From NCBI GenBank assembly GCA_030843315.1, contig JAUUPT010000044.1, positions 1-35,615 on the forward strand: a stretch of 35,615 nucleotides of DNA, read 5' to 3'. The notes below the pieces were generated by a model. That model was not told where the DNA came from and searched no databases. It saw only the letters and a program-made list of their open reading frames with translations. The translations under genes were made by a program, and so were the position numbers. Positions 23,110 to 31,446 of this stretch are shown one piece after another. The DNA comes from Bacteroidaceae bacterium. GTDB taxonomy: Bacteria; Bacteroidota; Bacteroidia; Bacteroidales; Bacteroidaceae. Numbering within the stretch: the first letter of the stretch is position 1; each line of letters begins with the position of its first letter.

Positions 23110-24897
23110 ATGAAACTACTGCAAACCTGCATACTGTGCATCTGCACCCTCCTGCCCGCCGGCCCGGCAAATTTAAAATCCTCCGTATCGGCGGATTTGC
23201 CCGCATCGGCCCCCCTGCCCGACAGCCTCCTCACCGAAGACTGCGTCTACCGCTACACCTTCAGCAACTTCCCCCTCGCCTGCCGCATCATGGACCGCCT
23301 GCACGCCCAAGCCCAGCTCCCCGCCCACCGACTGGACATCACTGAAGGCGACCTCTACTTCAACAACGGCTACTACCACCGCGCCCTGAAGCATTATCAC
23401 CGCGCCCTGGCCGCCATAGAGAAACTCCGCCCCGCCGGAACCTCCATCCCCACCCTGGACAACGACTACATGGACCAGCTCCACCGCCTCATCTCCACCT
23501 ACGACTGCCTGCACAACGACGACAAGAAAGCCCACTACATCGACCTCCTGCTCCGCAAAGCCGATGCCACCCACAACCGCCCCATGCACTCCATCGCCCT
23601 CTTCAACCTGGGCAAGATGCTCTACTACCAAGGCAACAAATCCGAAGGCTACCGCCACATGCACCAAGCCATCGGCGAAATGCAGCAGACCGACTACGAA
23701 TACAAGTTCGACAACCTGCGCTACAACTACAACACCCTGCTCGTACTGCAGCAACGCGACCGGCTCTACCCCGAAGCCCTCCGCACCCTCGACGACCTCG
23801 GAGCCATCGTCACCCGCCAGCAGCAGGGCGCCCCCCACATCGAAGGCCTCGACAACAAAGAACTCAAAGCCCTCTACGCCAACCGCGCCGTGGTGCTGCA
23901 ACGCCTGGGTCGCGAGCAAGAAGCCGAACAGTACTACCGCCGCTTCCTCGCCCTGGGCTCCATACACGACCGCGACAACTACCTCATCGTGCCCTACCTC
24001 TCCGACCGCCACCTCTACGACGACATCATCCGCATGAACTCCGCCCGCGAAGCCTTCCTGCAACAGCAGGGCGACACCGTGACCTATCACATGGTCACCA
24101 TCAAGCGCTCCCTCGGCGAAGCCTACGAAGCCCGCGGCGACTTCCGCCGCGCCGCCACCTACTTCCGCCAGCTCGCCCTGCTGCACGACAGCATCAAGAA
24201 CCGCGAACAACACAGCGCCGCCCTGGAACTCGCCGCCCTCTACGACACCAACGAAAAAGAAATCCTCCTGCAGCAGCAGTCCGGCGAGCTGCGCGAACGC
24301 AACATCTGGCTCCTCTCCGCCGCCGGGCTACTGCTGCTCCTCGCCGCCGGACTGTGGCGCACCATACGATACAACCGCATCATCCGCCGCAAAAACCACA
24401 CTCTGATGCAGAGCATCAACGAGCAGATGGACTACAAAATGCGCTGGCAGGAAAGCCGCCAAGCTACCGAAGAACTGCACCGGCAGATAGAACAGTTGCA
24501 AGCGGAAGCCACCACGACGGACAACACCGAGGCCGTTTCTATCGACCGAGAAGAGAACATCTGCGTCTTCGACCGCCTGGAAACCCTCCTCACCGAGCAG
24601 CCCATCTACCTGGACAGCAACTTCACCGCCAGCGACCTGGTGCAACTGGCAGGCGTCAACCGAAACCGCCTCAACACCATCCTCATGCAATACGCCCACT
24701 GCACCGCCGCCGTCTACATCAACCGGCTGCGCATCGAGTACGCCGCCTGCCTCATCAGGGAGCATCCCCGATACATCATAAGTTACATCGCCGAAGAATG
24801 CGGCCTGCCCAACACCTCCACCTTCCACCGCCTGTTCCGCGAAAGGTATGGCATGACGCCGGCGGAATACAAGAAGCAGTTGAAAAGCAGCAATTAA
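23110..24897 (+). CDS. Membrane-spanning TPR regulator with C-terminal AraC-type HTH
   Basis: 595 residues. The start at 23110 is chosen because the promoter -7 box ends at 23080; an upstream frame to 23050 cannot be used. Signal peptide (about 1-20), then a periplasmic part of TPR-like helices (LYFNNGYYHRALKHYHRALAAIEKL, SIALFNLGKMLYYQGNKSEGYRHMHQAI, GEAYEARGDFRRAATYFRQLALLHDSI). A transmembrane segment (about 398-417, WLLSAAGLLLLLAAGLW) and a cytoplasmic coiled coil follow. The C-terminal 95 residues are an AraC-type DNA-binding domain (FTASDLVQLAGVNRNRLNTIL, ISYIAEECGLPNTSTFHRLFRERYGMTPAEYKK). This architecture is known in Bacteroidetes, often beside fimbrillin genes. It probably senses a periplasmic signal and controls the preceding block. 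Confidence 0.88.
   Translation: MKLLQTCILCICTLLPAGPANLKSSVSADLPASAPLPDSLLTEDCVYRYTFSNFPLACRIMDRLHAQAQLPAHRLDITEGDLYFNNGYYHRALKHYHRALAAIEKLRPAGTSIPTLDNDYMDQLHRLISTYDCLHNDDKKAHYIDLLLRKADATHNRPMHSIALFNLGKMLYYQGNKSEGYRHMHQAIGEMQQTDYEYKFDNLRYNYNTLLVLQQRDRLYPEALRTLDDLGAIVTRQQQGAPHIEGLDNKELKALYANRAVVLQRLGREQEAEQYYRRFLALGSIHDRDNYLIVPYLSDRHLYDDIIRMNSAREAFLQQQGDTVTYHMVTIKRSLGEAYEARGDFRRAATYFRQLALLHDSIKNREQHSAALELAALYDTNEKEILLQQQSGELRERNIWLLSAAGLLLLLAAGLWRTIRYNRIIRRKNHTLMQSINEQMDYKMRWQESRQATEELHRQIEQLQAEATTTDNTEAVSIDREENICVFDRLETLLTEQPIYLDSNFTASDLVQLAGVNRNRLNTILMQYAHCTAAVYINRLRIEYAACLIREHPRYIISYIAEECGLPNTSTFHRLFRERYGMTPAEYKKQLKSSN
23176..23199. repeat. Broken REP-like element inside coding sequence
   Basis: AAATCCTCCG followed by TATCGGCGGATTT: two half-arms of the GGCGGATTTGAAATCCGCC family in outward order. 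It codes for the variable segment after the signal peptide of the TPR-AraC protein. Confidence 0.55.
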
Positions 24898-24916
24898 CAA
24901 ATCTCTGCCGCAACTA

Positions 24917-24949
24917 TTTGTAATCAGCGCCGTGTTTTTTGTATCTTTG
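24917..24949 (+). promoter_or_regulatory. Bacteroides-type promoter of the two-component operon
   Basis: TTTG (24917-24920), 21 bases, TATCTTTG (24942-24949). The response-regulator ATG follows at 24968, leaving a leader of about 12 bases. Confidence 0.82.
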
Positions 24950-24967
24950 CTCCATAACTGAACAACG

Positions 24968-25654
24968 ATGCATACAATCCTCATTATCGAAGACGAGCAG
25001 CGAGTAGCCAACCTGCTAAAGACCGGGCTGGAAGAGAACGGCTATCAGACCATGGTGGCGTACGACGGCGCAATGGGGCTGCGGCTGTTCCAGTCCCACA
25101 CGTTCGACCTCGTCATCTCCGACGTGGTGTTGCCGGGGCTGGACGGGTTCGCCCTTGTCAAGGAGATACGCCGCACCAATCCCGGCATCCCCATCCTGAT
25201 GCTCACCGCACTGGGTTCCACCGACGACAAGCTGGACGGCTTCGATGCCGGGGCGGACGACTATATGGTGAAGCCCTTCGACTTCCGCGAACTCAACGCC
25301 CGCATCAAAGTGCTGCTGAAGCGCGGTGCCGAACCAGCCACCTCCGCCCCCGACCACATCTGCTACGCCGACCTGCAGATCGACCTCCTGGGGAAGAACG
25401 TCAGCCGGAGCGGCATCCCCATCAAGCTCTCGCCCAAGGAATACAACCTGCTGCTCTACATGGCAGAGAACCCCGAACGCGTCATCAGTCGCATAGAGAT
25501 AGCCGAACGGGTGTGGAACACCCACTTCGACACCGGCACCAACTTCATCGACGTGTACATCAACTACCTGCGAAAGAAGATAGACAGGGACTTCGACACC
25601 CGGCTGATACATACCAAGCCGGGCATGGGTTTCATACTGACCGATAAGTTATAA
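24968..25654 (+). CDS. OmpR/PhoB-family response regulator
   Basis: 228 residues. Receiver domain (1-120): acidic pair in IIEDE (Glu8, Asp9), phosphate acceptor Asp52 in VISDVVLPGLDG, Thr80 and Lys102 (VKPFD). The DNA-binding winged helix follows (about 130-226), with LSPKEYNLLLYMAENPERVISR and TNFIDVYINYLRKKID, ending in IHTKPGMGFIL. All switch residues are present. The histidine kinase gene starts only 3 bases after the stop, so the two form one operon. The promoter upstream is recognisable and separate from the regulator gene before it. The target genes cannot be read from the sequence. It is not closely similar to RprY as I know it. Confidence 0.93.
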   Translation: MHTILIIEDEQRVANLLKTGLEENGYQTMVAYDGAMGLRLFQSHTFDLVISDVVLPGLDGFALVKEIRRTNPGIPILMLTALGSTDDKLDGFDAGADDYMVKPFDFRELNARIKVLLKRGAEPATSAPDHICYADLQIDLLGKNVSRSGIPIKLSPKEYNLLLYMAENPERVISRIEIAERVWNTHFDTGTNFIDVYINYLRKKIDRDFDTRLIHTKPGMGFILTDKL

Positions 25655-25657
25655 GCC

Positions 25658-27025
25658 ATGAAGATACGCACCTCCCTCAGCCTGAAGTACACCGGCATCA
25701 TAGCCACCGTGTTCCTGTTGTTCATGGCCACCATCTACTACGTCAGCGAGCACACGCGCAGCAGCACCTTCTATCACAATCTGAAAAGCGAGGCGGTGAC
25801 CAAGGCGCACCTCTTCCTCAGCAACAAGGTGGACGCCGCGGTGATGCAGTCCATCTACCTCAACAACCGGAACTTTATCAACGAAGTGGAAGTAGCCATC
25901 TACACGCCCAGCTTCGAGATGCTCTACCACGACGCCATAGAGAACGACATCGTGAAGGAGGACCGGGCGATGATAGACCGCATCATGCGGGAGCGGGAGA
26001 TAGAATTCCGCGAGAAGGATTACGAGAGCATAGGCATGGTCTACACCTTCGACGGGCGGGAATACGTGGTTACTGCCGCCGCCTACGACGGGTACGGATA
26101 CGCCACGCTGCGGGAACTGAGGCAGACGCTGCTGATACTGTTCATCGCAGGGCTGTCGGTGCTGTTCATCGTGGGCTATCTGCTCTCGTGGATTTCGCTA
26201 AGCCCCATCCGCAGCATTGTGAAGGAAGCGGAAAGCATCACCGCCTCGCAAATGGAAAAGCGCCTGCCCGTAAAGAACAGCCAGGACGAACTGGGCGAAC
26301 TCAGCATCGCCTTCAACGCCCTGCTGGACAGGCTGGAAACATCGTTCAACTCGCAGAAGATGTTCGTCAGCAACGTGTCCCACGAACTGCGCACTCCCCT
26401 CGCCGCACTGACCGCCGAGCTGGACCTCGCCCTGCTCAAAGAGCGCACGCCGGCGCAGTATCAGACCGCCATCGGCAATGCCCTGCACGACGCGCACCGC
26501 ATCATCCGCCTGATAGACGGCCTGCTGAACCTTGCCAAAGCCGACTATCAGCCGGAACAGATAAAGATTGAGGAAACCCGCCTCGACGAGTTGCTGCTCG
26601 ACGCCCGGGAACTGATTCTGAAAGCGCATCCCGACTACCACGTAGAACTTATCTTCAGCGAGGAAGCCGAGAGCGACAACGTGCTGACCGTAGCCGGGAA
26701 CATCTATCTGCTGACCACCGCCTTTGTCAACCTGATAGAAAACAACTGCAAGTACTCCGCCAACAAGACCTCGTTCATCCAGATTTCCTTTTGGGAAGAA
26801 TGGGCGATCGTCCGCTTCTCGGACAACGGCATCGGCATATCGGAACGGGACAAGGAGCGGCTGTTCACCCTCTTCTACCGGGGCGAGAACAAGGACATCG
26901 CCCCCGGACACGGGATAGGCATGGCGCTGACGCAGAAGATTATCCACCTGCACCGGGGCGAAATCACCGTGCTGTCGCAGCAGAACGAGGGAACAACGTT
27001 CATGGTGAAGCTGCCGCACGTGTAA
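25658..27025 (+). CDS. HAMP-domain sensor histidine kinase
   Basis: 455 residues. Transmembrane segments at about 11-29 and 158-180 enclose a periplasmic sensor region of about 125 residues without a known fold. HAMP follows (about 180-235), then the HisKA domain with FVSNVSHELRTPLAAL (phosphorylated His242). The ATPase domain shows its N box (NLIENNCKYS), G1 box (FSDNGIGIS), F box (LFTLFYRG) and G2 box (GHGIGMALTQKII). All kinase motifs are intact. It pairs with the response regulator 3 bases upstream. The downstream neighbour is convergent and only 29 bases away, with just a weak 6-bp stem (TGCCGT/ACGGCA) between them. Confidence 0.93.
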   Translation: MKIRTSLSLKYTGIIATVFLLFMATIYYVSEHTRSSTFYHNLKSEAVTKAHLFLSNKVDAAVMQSIYLNNRNFINEVEVAIYTPSFEMLYHDAIENDIVKEDRAMIDRIMREREIEFREKDYESIGMVYTFDGREYVVTAAAYDGYGYATLRELRQTLLILFIAGLSVLFIVGYLLSWISLSPIRSIVKEAESITASQMEKRLPVKNSQDELGELSIAFNALLDRLETSFNSQKMFVSNVSHELRTPLAALTAELDLALLKERTPAQYQTAIGNALHDAHRIIRLIDGLLNLAKADYQPEQIKIEETRLDELLLDARELILKAHPDYHVELIFSEEAESDNVLTVAGNIYLLTTAFVNLIENNCKYSANKTSFIQISFWEEWAIVRFSDNGIGISERDKERLFTLFYRGENKDIAPGHGIGMALTQKIIHLHRGEITVLSQQNEGTTFMVKLPHV

Positions 27026-27054
27026 GCGTGCCGTGGTGTGAAGGTACAACGGCA

Positions 27055-29613
27055 TCAGAATGAAAGCCGCATCGTGCAGCGTATGCCGCCCGTCTGGATA
27101 CCCGGATTATTGCGGTAGTTCAGTCGCCAGGCATAGTCAATGCGGAGGAACTTGAAGATGTTCTCGATGCCGACACTGGCTTCCATATAAGGAGCTTTGC
27201 CCATTGTGAAAGAACCGGCAGGGAAAAGGTACAAGCCGTCTCCCCCCTTGGCAGGATTGTTCTTGTCCGTCAGATGTCCCCACAGTCCGCGGAAGCAAAA
27301 GACTTCCCTCCACTTCAGTTTCTTGATATAGGGCAGGCGGTTCAGAAGATTGCCGTTCAGGTAGTAGGTCAAGTCCCAGGACGCATATTCATCGTTGATA
27401 AACTCCATGGCATTCATGTTGGTGTACGCCTCGGGCTGGATGGTATAGGTCAGGTTGGCATTAGGCAGAATTAGCAAGGGATAAGGCACCTCGGTCCACA
27501 CCTTCCCGGCCTTGGTAATGAGGTCGAGATAACCGAAGGCGGAGAACCAGAAGCGTTTCTGCACGCCGATGTCGGTGCGCTGATAGTTGTACGACGAACC
27601 CAGGAAGTCCTTTGCCGCCAGGGTGTGGCTGAAGTTGAAAATCAGGGCGTCGTACGTGATGGGAATACGTTCGTTGCGCGTCTGATAAAACTTCTCGTTG
27701 CGGCCGTAGCGGAATTTGAATTCGAGTTCCGTCATGTTATAGTGGTCGAGGGGGGTGACGGTAGCATCGGGGTTGATACGGTGGAACTCGGAATACTCGG
27801 TGGAATATTCGCGGAACGCCCGGACAACGGCGCCATAACCCACGCCGTTGTAATGCTCGCGATAGTACGTCAGTTCGCCCCGCCGCAGGTAGGTGGCACG
27901 CGTGTCCTTCATGCGCCGGATGGAGAGCATGAAGTTGTCTTTGTTGGTGTACATGTATTGCTGCCCCAACTGATTGATATCGTACATATACTCCAGGCGG
28001 ATGGAGTGTACGGGGAACTCTTTGCGGTATTCCTTGCGGTCGTTGAAGGAATATTCCACCAGACCGTCGTACTTCAGCACTTCGTCCTTCGTGCCGTACG
28101 CCATGTATCCGTCGAGAAACAGGCGTTTGTTGAAGGCGGGCGTCGTGGTGCCTCCTGCACGGAGGCGGACACCTTCGATATTGTTGCCACTGATGGTGGT
28201 ATTCATCGGCCCGAACTCAAACTTACTTTTCTCCGGGTCTTGATTCGTGGGGATATAGCCTGAGACAAGGGTCGACACCACTTTCTCCGTGATGTAAAAG
28301 ACCGGTACGGAGCGCAGTCTTGACATCAGGTCGCCCACCGAATGCGGGTTCCTCCTGACAGCCTCTTCGGGACGGCTGTTTATCCAGAAATCGTTAGGTT
28401 GCCGGTAAGCGTATTTCTCCGTAATGACGGGCGCGCTTTCTTTGAATATCCGCGCCTGTTCCGCATCCGGTTCTTCAAAAGAATGGTTACTATAAATATT
28501 CAGGCGCCGGGCATACATTCCTTTCGACTTTTCGCTCAGTTTGAAGTTCACCTCGATATCATCTTTCGTAATGATGCGGGTACTGTCCGGCATCCGCTTG
28601 AAGTTCTGTTCGATGGTCATGCGGGAGACAAAGTTCAGGTTGATGTCCCTGGGGACGTTGAGAATTACCTTCTGGACGAAATAGGTAGAATCGAGCGTCA
28701 CATACAGATGTCCGGTGAAGCCGAATGTCTCCGAGTTGAAGGGGGCGAAGCCCAAATCCACACACGGCTGCTTATTCACATTCAGTGTGTCCAGCAGATA
28801 ATACTTATAATAGTTGGGACCCATCGTGGACAGCGGACTTACGAACCGTTGCAGGAAGAGCGGGATGTCGTTCTGGAAGATATCCACTTCGCGGAAGACC
28901 TCGTTCAGGAACTGCTGGATGCCGTCGCGCGAAAAGATTTCGTCCACACCGGAAGACTGGCTTCCCCTTACGACGCGTTTCTCCGATTTAGGACTCTTGC
29001 GATAATACACCGTTTCCACTTTCTCCCTTTCCGAAACCGGGAGAATGGTTGTTCCGGCGTCAAGCGTATCTACAAACTCAACCAGGAAATCGAACTTACC
29101 CGACTTGCCGTTTTTCTTAGGCTTGGGCTGGTATTCGTTCATTGCGAAAATCATCTTCCCATACTGGTCGTAGTGGAAATAGTCATGATTGCGGGGATCG
29201 TTGCTTTGCCGCCGGGCAATGACCTGCCTAACAAACTCAACGGCCGGATTATCTTTCTTGCTGTATCTCTCCCTCCCCGGCTTGACGGTGACTTCACCCA
29301 ATGTTATTCCGCTCGGAGCCAGCTCTATCTTCAAAACATTCGTCTTTCCCGGAGTTATCCTCACTTCTTTGACGTCATATCCCAAATACGATATTTGCAA
29401 GAGCCCGCCCGAACTCGGAGCGAAGAAAGAGAAATTTCCATCTCCGTCGGTAGCCGTCCCGATACTTGTCCCTTTCAATATGAGGGATGCATAAGGCAGG
29501 CCTTCGCCTGTTATCGAATCGGTTACAAGGCCCTTTATTGTTATATTTTGTCCATTGGCTGTCCATGCTATGAGCAAGGACACCAGTAAAAAAACAATCT
29601 TTTTCCTTATCAT
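27055..29613 (-). CDS. DUF5686 outer-membrane protein with carboxypeptidase-regulatory-like domain
   Basis: 852 residues from the ATG at 29613, which starts directly with a signal peptide (IRKKIVFLLVSLLIAWTANGQ). An ATG at 29631 overlaps the stop of the upstream gene (ATGA) and is the alternative. A GTG at 29664 is unlikely. After the signal peptide comes a CarboxypepD_reg-like domain (about 20-110: ITIKGLVTDSITGEGLPYASLILKGT, DGNFSFFAPS, LQISYLGYDV). The long DUF5686 region follows, which ends in a run of beta strands and an aromatic C-terminus, CTMRLSF, as in outer-membrane beta-barrels. The family has no established function. It is the last gene of the pigment-type operon, so it may help to place a lipid or pigment in the outer membrane (inference). 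Confidence 0.85.
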   Translation of the reverse strand: MIRKKIVFLLVSLLIAWTANGQNITIKGLVTDSITGEGLPYASLILKGTSIGTATDGDGNFSFFAPSSGGLLQISYLGYDVKEVRITPGKTNVLKIELAPSGITLGEVTVKPGRERYSKKDNPAVEFVRQVIARRQSNDPRNHDYFHYDQYGKMIFAMNEYQPKPKKNGKSGKFDFLVEFVDTLDAGTTILPVSEREKVETVYYRKSPKSEKRVVRGSQSSGVDEIFSRDGIQQFLNEVFREVDIFQNDIPLFLQRFVSPLSTMGPNYYKYYLLDTLNVNKQPCVDLGFAPFNSETFGFTGHLYVTLDSTYFVQKVILNVPRDINLNFVSRMTIEQNFKRMPDSTRIITKDDIEVNFKLSEKSKGMYARRLNIYSNHSFEEPDAEQARIFKESAPVITEKYAYRQPNDFWINSRPEEAVRRNPHSVGDLMSRLRSVPVFYITEKVVSTLVSGYIPTNQDPEKSKFEFGPMNTTISGNNIEGVRLRAGGTTTPAFNKRLFLDGYMAYGTKDEVLKYDGLVEYSFNDRKEYRKEFPVHSIRLEYMYDINQLGQQYMYTNKDNFMLSIRRMKDTRATYLRRGELTYYREHYNGVGYGAVVRAFREYSTEYSEFHRINPDATVTPLDHYNMTELEFKFRYGRNEKFYQTRNERIPITYDALIFNFSHTLAAKDFLGSSYNYQRTDIGVQKRFWFSAFGYLDLITKAGKVWTEVPYPLLILPNANLTYTIQPEAYTNMNAMEFINDEYASWDLTYYLNGNLLNRLPYIKKLKWREVFCFRGLWGHLTDKNNPAKGGDGLYLFPAGSFTMGKAPYMEASVGIENIFKFLRIDYAWRLNYRNNPGIQTGGIRCTMRLSF

Positions 29614-29627
29614 AATTTCCTGTCCTT

Positions 29628-30068
29628 TCATTTTTTTGGGGGATGCAGAAACTTGTCCTGCCACGCTTGATAATAATCAGGCTTATCCAACATCAACTGA
29701 CCTTGGGCGTCAATGAACAGTTGGATAGTGTTCCCCACGGCACATAGCTTATTATCACTCTCGCGATAGACTTCATAGCTATAGTCAAGTCTTGCACCAA
29801 GTTTATAGACGTAGCGGGTATGTACTATTGCCACATCGTTGATGACAAGCGGTGCATGATACTTTATATGGATGTCGTAAATGGGAGCGTAGATACCGGA
29901 ATGTTGCATGTCGGCATAGCCTATGCCCGGATAATGGCGCCCGAACGACTCACGACCATCTTCGAAATAAGTGATGTACGAGCCATGCCACACTCTTTGC
30001 ATCGAGTCTATCTCACTGAATTTTACCTGTATTCGGCAAATATCTTCCAGGCCGTTTATCTCTTTCAT
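29628..30068 (-). CDS. Acyl-CoA/ACP thioesterase, 4HBT hotdog family (YbgC/FadM type)
   Basis: 146 residues. The hotdog signature VKFSEIDSMQRVWHGSYITYFEDGRESF has Asp21 at the catalytic position of 4HBT thioesterases and a following His28. The second half (IYAPIYDIHIKYHAPLVINDVAIVHTRYVYKLGARLDYSYEVYR) gives the remaining strands. Such enzymes hydrolyse acyl thioesters in the cytoplasm, and in polyene clusters they are thought to release or proofread the acyl chain. The ATG at 30068 overlaps the LolA-like gene stop (ATGA), and its own stop touches a possible start of the DUF5686 gene. Firm member of the operon. Confidence 0.87.
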   Translation of the reverse strand: MKEINGLEDICRIQVKFSEIDSMQRVWHGSYITYFEDGRESFGRHYPGIGYADMQHSGIYAPIYDIHIKYHAPLVINDVAIVHTRYVYKLGARLDYSYEVYRESDNKLCAVGNTIQLFIDAQGQLMLDKPDYYQAWQDKFLHPPKK

Positions 30069-30697
30069 AAAGCCGGAGGATTAAAAACGCTATCACTGAC
30101 CGTGCCGTTGAACACATAATTGGAAAAGTCGTACTGAGTATAGTTCTTCCCTTTCTCGTTCATGCGCAGGCTTTTGAGTTCGGAGCTTTTGAGGTCGATG
30201 GTCAATACAAACGAAGTGAACATCATCTTCCGCTTTGCTTTCTCGTCCGAGACAATCGGAATGACGGTCAGTGTGCAAATGTTGTCATGCTTTGTCATTT
30301 CCACGTCTGCCATATCGGAGAGGTCGACGGCGGCATCCTCGCCCGCAGTGATATTCTTAAAAACAGCCAGGAGAGATTCAAACTGATTGTTTCCTTTGCC
30401 TTTGGCAACACTCTTCTTGCCATCGGTCACCATAGTAAAGGTGTTGTCATCCATCAGCAGCGTTTCGCTTCCTTCATTGAACGTCATGCACATACGGGCG
30501 GGGTTCTTGAAATAGAAATATCCACGGCTGGCGACATCCTGGGTGACGGCGGCATTGTGCTTGGTCTGAATGACGGTGGCAGTCAGCGTATTCATGTTTT
30601 TGTACCGGTCCACTGCTTTCTGCATCTCAGCATCCTGGGCAAACAGAGGGACACACGAGAAAAGAGCAGTGATGAACAGAATAAATAGTTTTTTCAT
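30065..30697 (-). CDS. LolA-like periplasmic lipoprotein carrier
   Basis: 210 residues. A Sec signal peptide (KKLFILFITALFSCVPLFAQ) is followed by a LolA/outer-membrane lipoprotein carrier-like domain: AVDRYKNMNTLTATVIQTKHN, GYFYFKNPARMCMTFNEGSETLLMDDNTFTMV and LKSLRMNEKGKNYTQYDFSNY. LolA-like proteins bind acyl chains in the periplasm. In aryl-polyene clusters a LolA homologue is part of the export route with an MMPL protein, so a role as carrier of the lipid-pigment is likely. It overlaps the thioesterase gene (ATGA) and lies 6 bases after fabG. Confidence 0.85.
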   Translation of the reverse strand: MKKLFILFITALFSCVPLFAQDAEMQKAVDRYKNMNTLTATVIQTKHNAAVTQDVASRGYFYFKNPARMCMTFNEGSETLLMDDNTFTMVTDGKKSVAKGKGNNQFESLLAVFKNITAGEDAAVDLSDMADVEMTKHDNICTLTVIPIVSDEKAKRKMMFTSFVLTIDLKSSELKSLRMNEKGKNYTQYDFSNYVFNGTVSDSVFNPPAL

Positions 30698-30703
30698 GTG
30701 TAG

Positions 30704-31432
30704 TTAAGTATAAAGTCCTCCATTGATTGAAATCACACTGCCGGTGATGTAGCCGGCGCCGGGCGAAGCCAGGAAGCCTACCGCCTCCGCCACTTCTTCG
30801 GGAGTGCCGAAGCGGTTGGCAGGGATGGTTTTCTTCAAGACCTCCTCATCGAGTCCATCCACCATATCTGTTTTGATAAAGCCGGGGGCAACGGCATTGA
30901 CGGTCACATTCTTGCGTGCCACTTCTTGTGCCAGGGCCTTCGTGGCGGCTATGACGCCTCCTTTTGCCGTGGAATAGTTGGTCTGTCCCGGCATTCCCTT
31001 CAGGCCGCTTACGCTTGCCATATTGATGATGCGGCCGAACTTATGCACCAGCATCGGTTGCAGCAGCGGTTGCGTCACGTTGTAGAAGCCGCCGAGAGTG
31101 ATGTCGAGCACGCGGCTCCAATCCTCTTCGGGCATAAATGCCATGACGTTATCTCGACGAATGCCGGCGTTGTTCACCAGCACTTCGATGTATTCCTCCG
31201 GATGGGTCTTTTCCCATGATTCGATAGCTTCGTGGGTTTGTGCACGGTTGCTTACATCAAACTTCAATATCTCGCCATCCTGACCGGCTTGCCGTACCAG
31301 TTCGAGGGTATTTTCGGCCTCTGTAACATTATTCGCATAGTTTATAATGATATGGTAGCCCATCATGGCCAGTTTCACACAGACAGCGCGGCCTATACCA
31401 CGGCTGCCTCCGGTTACTAATGCATACTTCAT
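30704..31432 (-). CDS. fabG: 3-oxoacyl-ACP reductase (FabG-like SDR)
   Basis: 242 residues from the ATG at 31432. A longer frame to 31498 would overlap the upstream gene and adds no domain. Classical short-chain dehydrogenase: cofactor loop TGGSRGIG (7-14), NNAG (87-90), catalytic Ser140, Tyr153 and Lys157 (NYSTAKGG). The end reads GFLASPGAGYITGSVISINGGL. Length and motifs fit FabG, which reduces 3-oxoacyl-ACP to 3-hydroxyacyl-ACP with NADPH in the cytoplasm. In this setting it should act in the reductive cycle of polyene chain building rather than in general fatty acid synthesis, as it sits inside a specialised operon. Confidence 0.92.
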   Translation of the reverse strand: MKYALVTGGSRGIGRAVCVKLAMMGYHIIINYANNVTEAENTLELVRQAGQDGEILKFDVSNRAQTHEAIESWEKTHPEEYIEVLVNNAGIRRDNVMAFMPEEDWSRVLDITLGGFYNVTQPLLQPMLVHKFGRIINMASVSGLKGMPGQTNYSTAKGGVIAATKALAQEVARKNVTVNAVAPGFIKTDMVDGLDEEVLKKTIPANRFGTPEEVAEAVGFLASPGAGYITGSVISINGGLYT

Positions 31433-31446
31433 TGTTTCGTTTCTTT

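Noticed and set aside
23173..24213. 346-codon minus-strand frame
   Set aside because: It is antisense to the TPR-AraC gene, whose domains and promoter are clear.
28342..29589. 415-codon plus-strand frame
   Set aside because: It lies opposite the DUF5686 gene, which has a signal peptide and recognisable domains; the plus-strand product has none.
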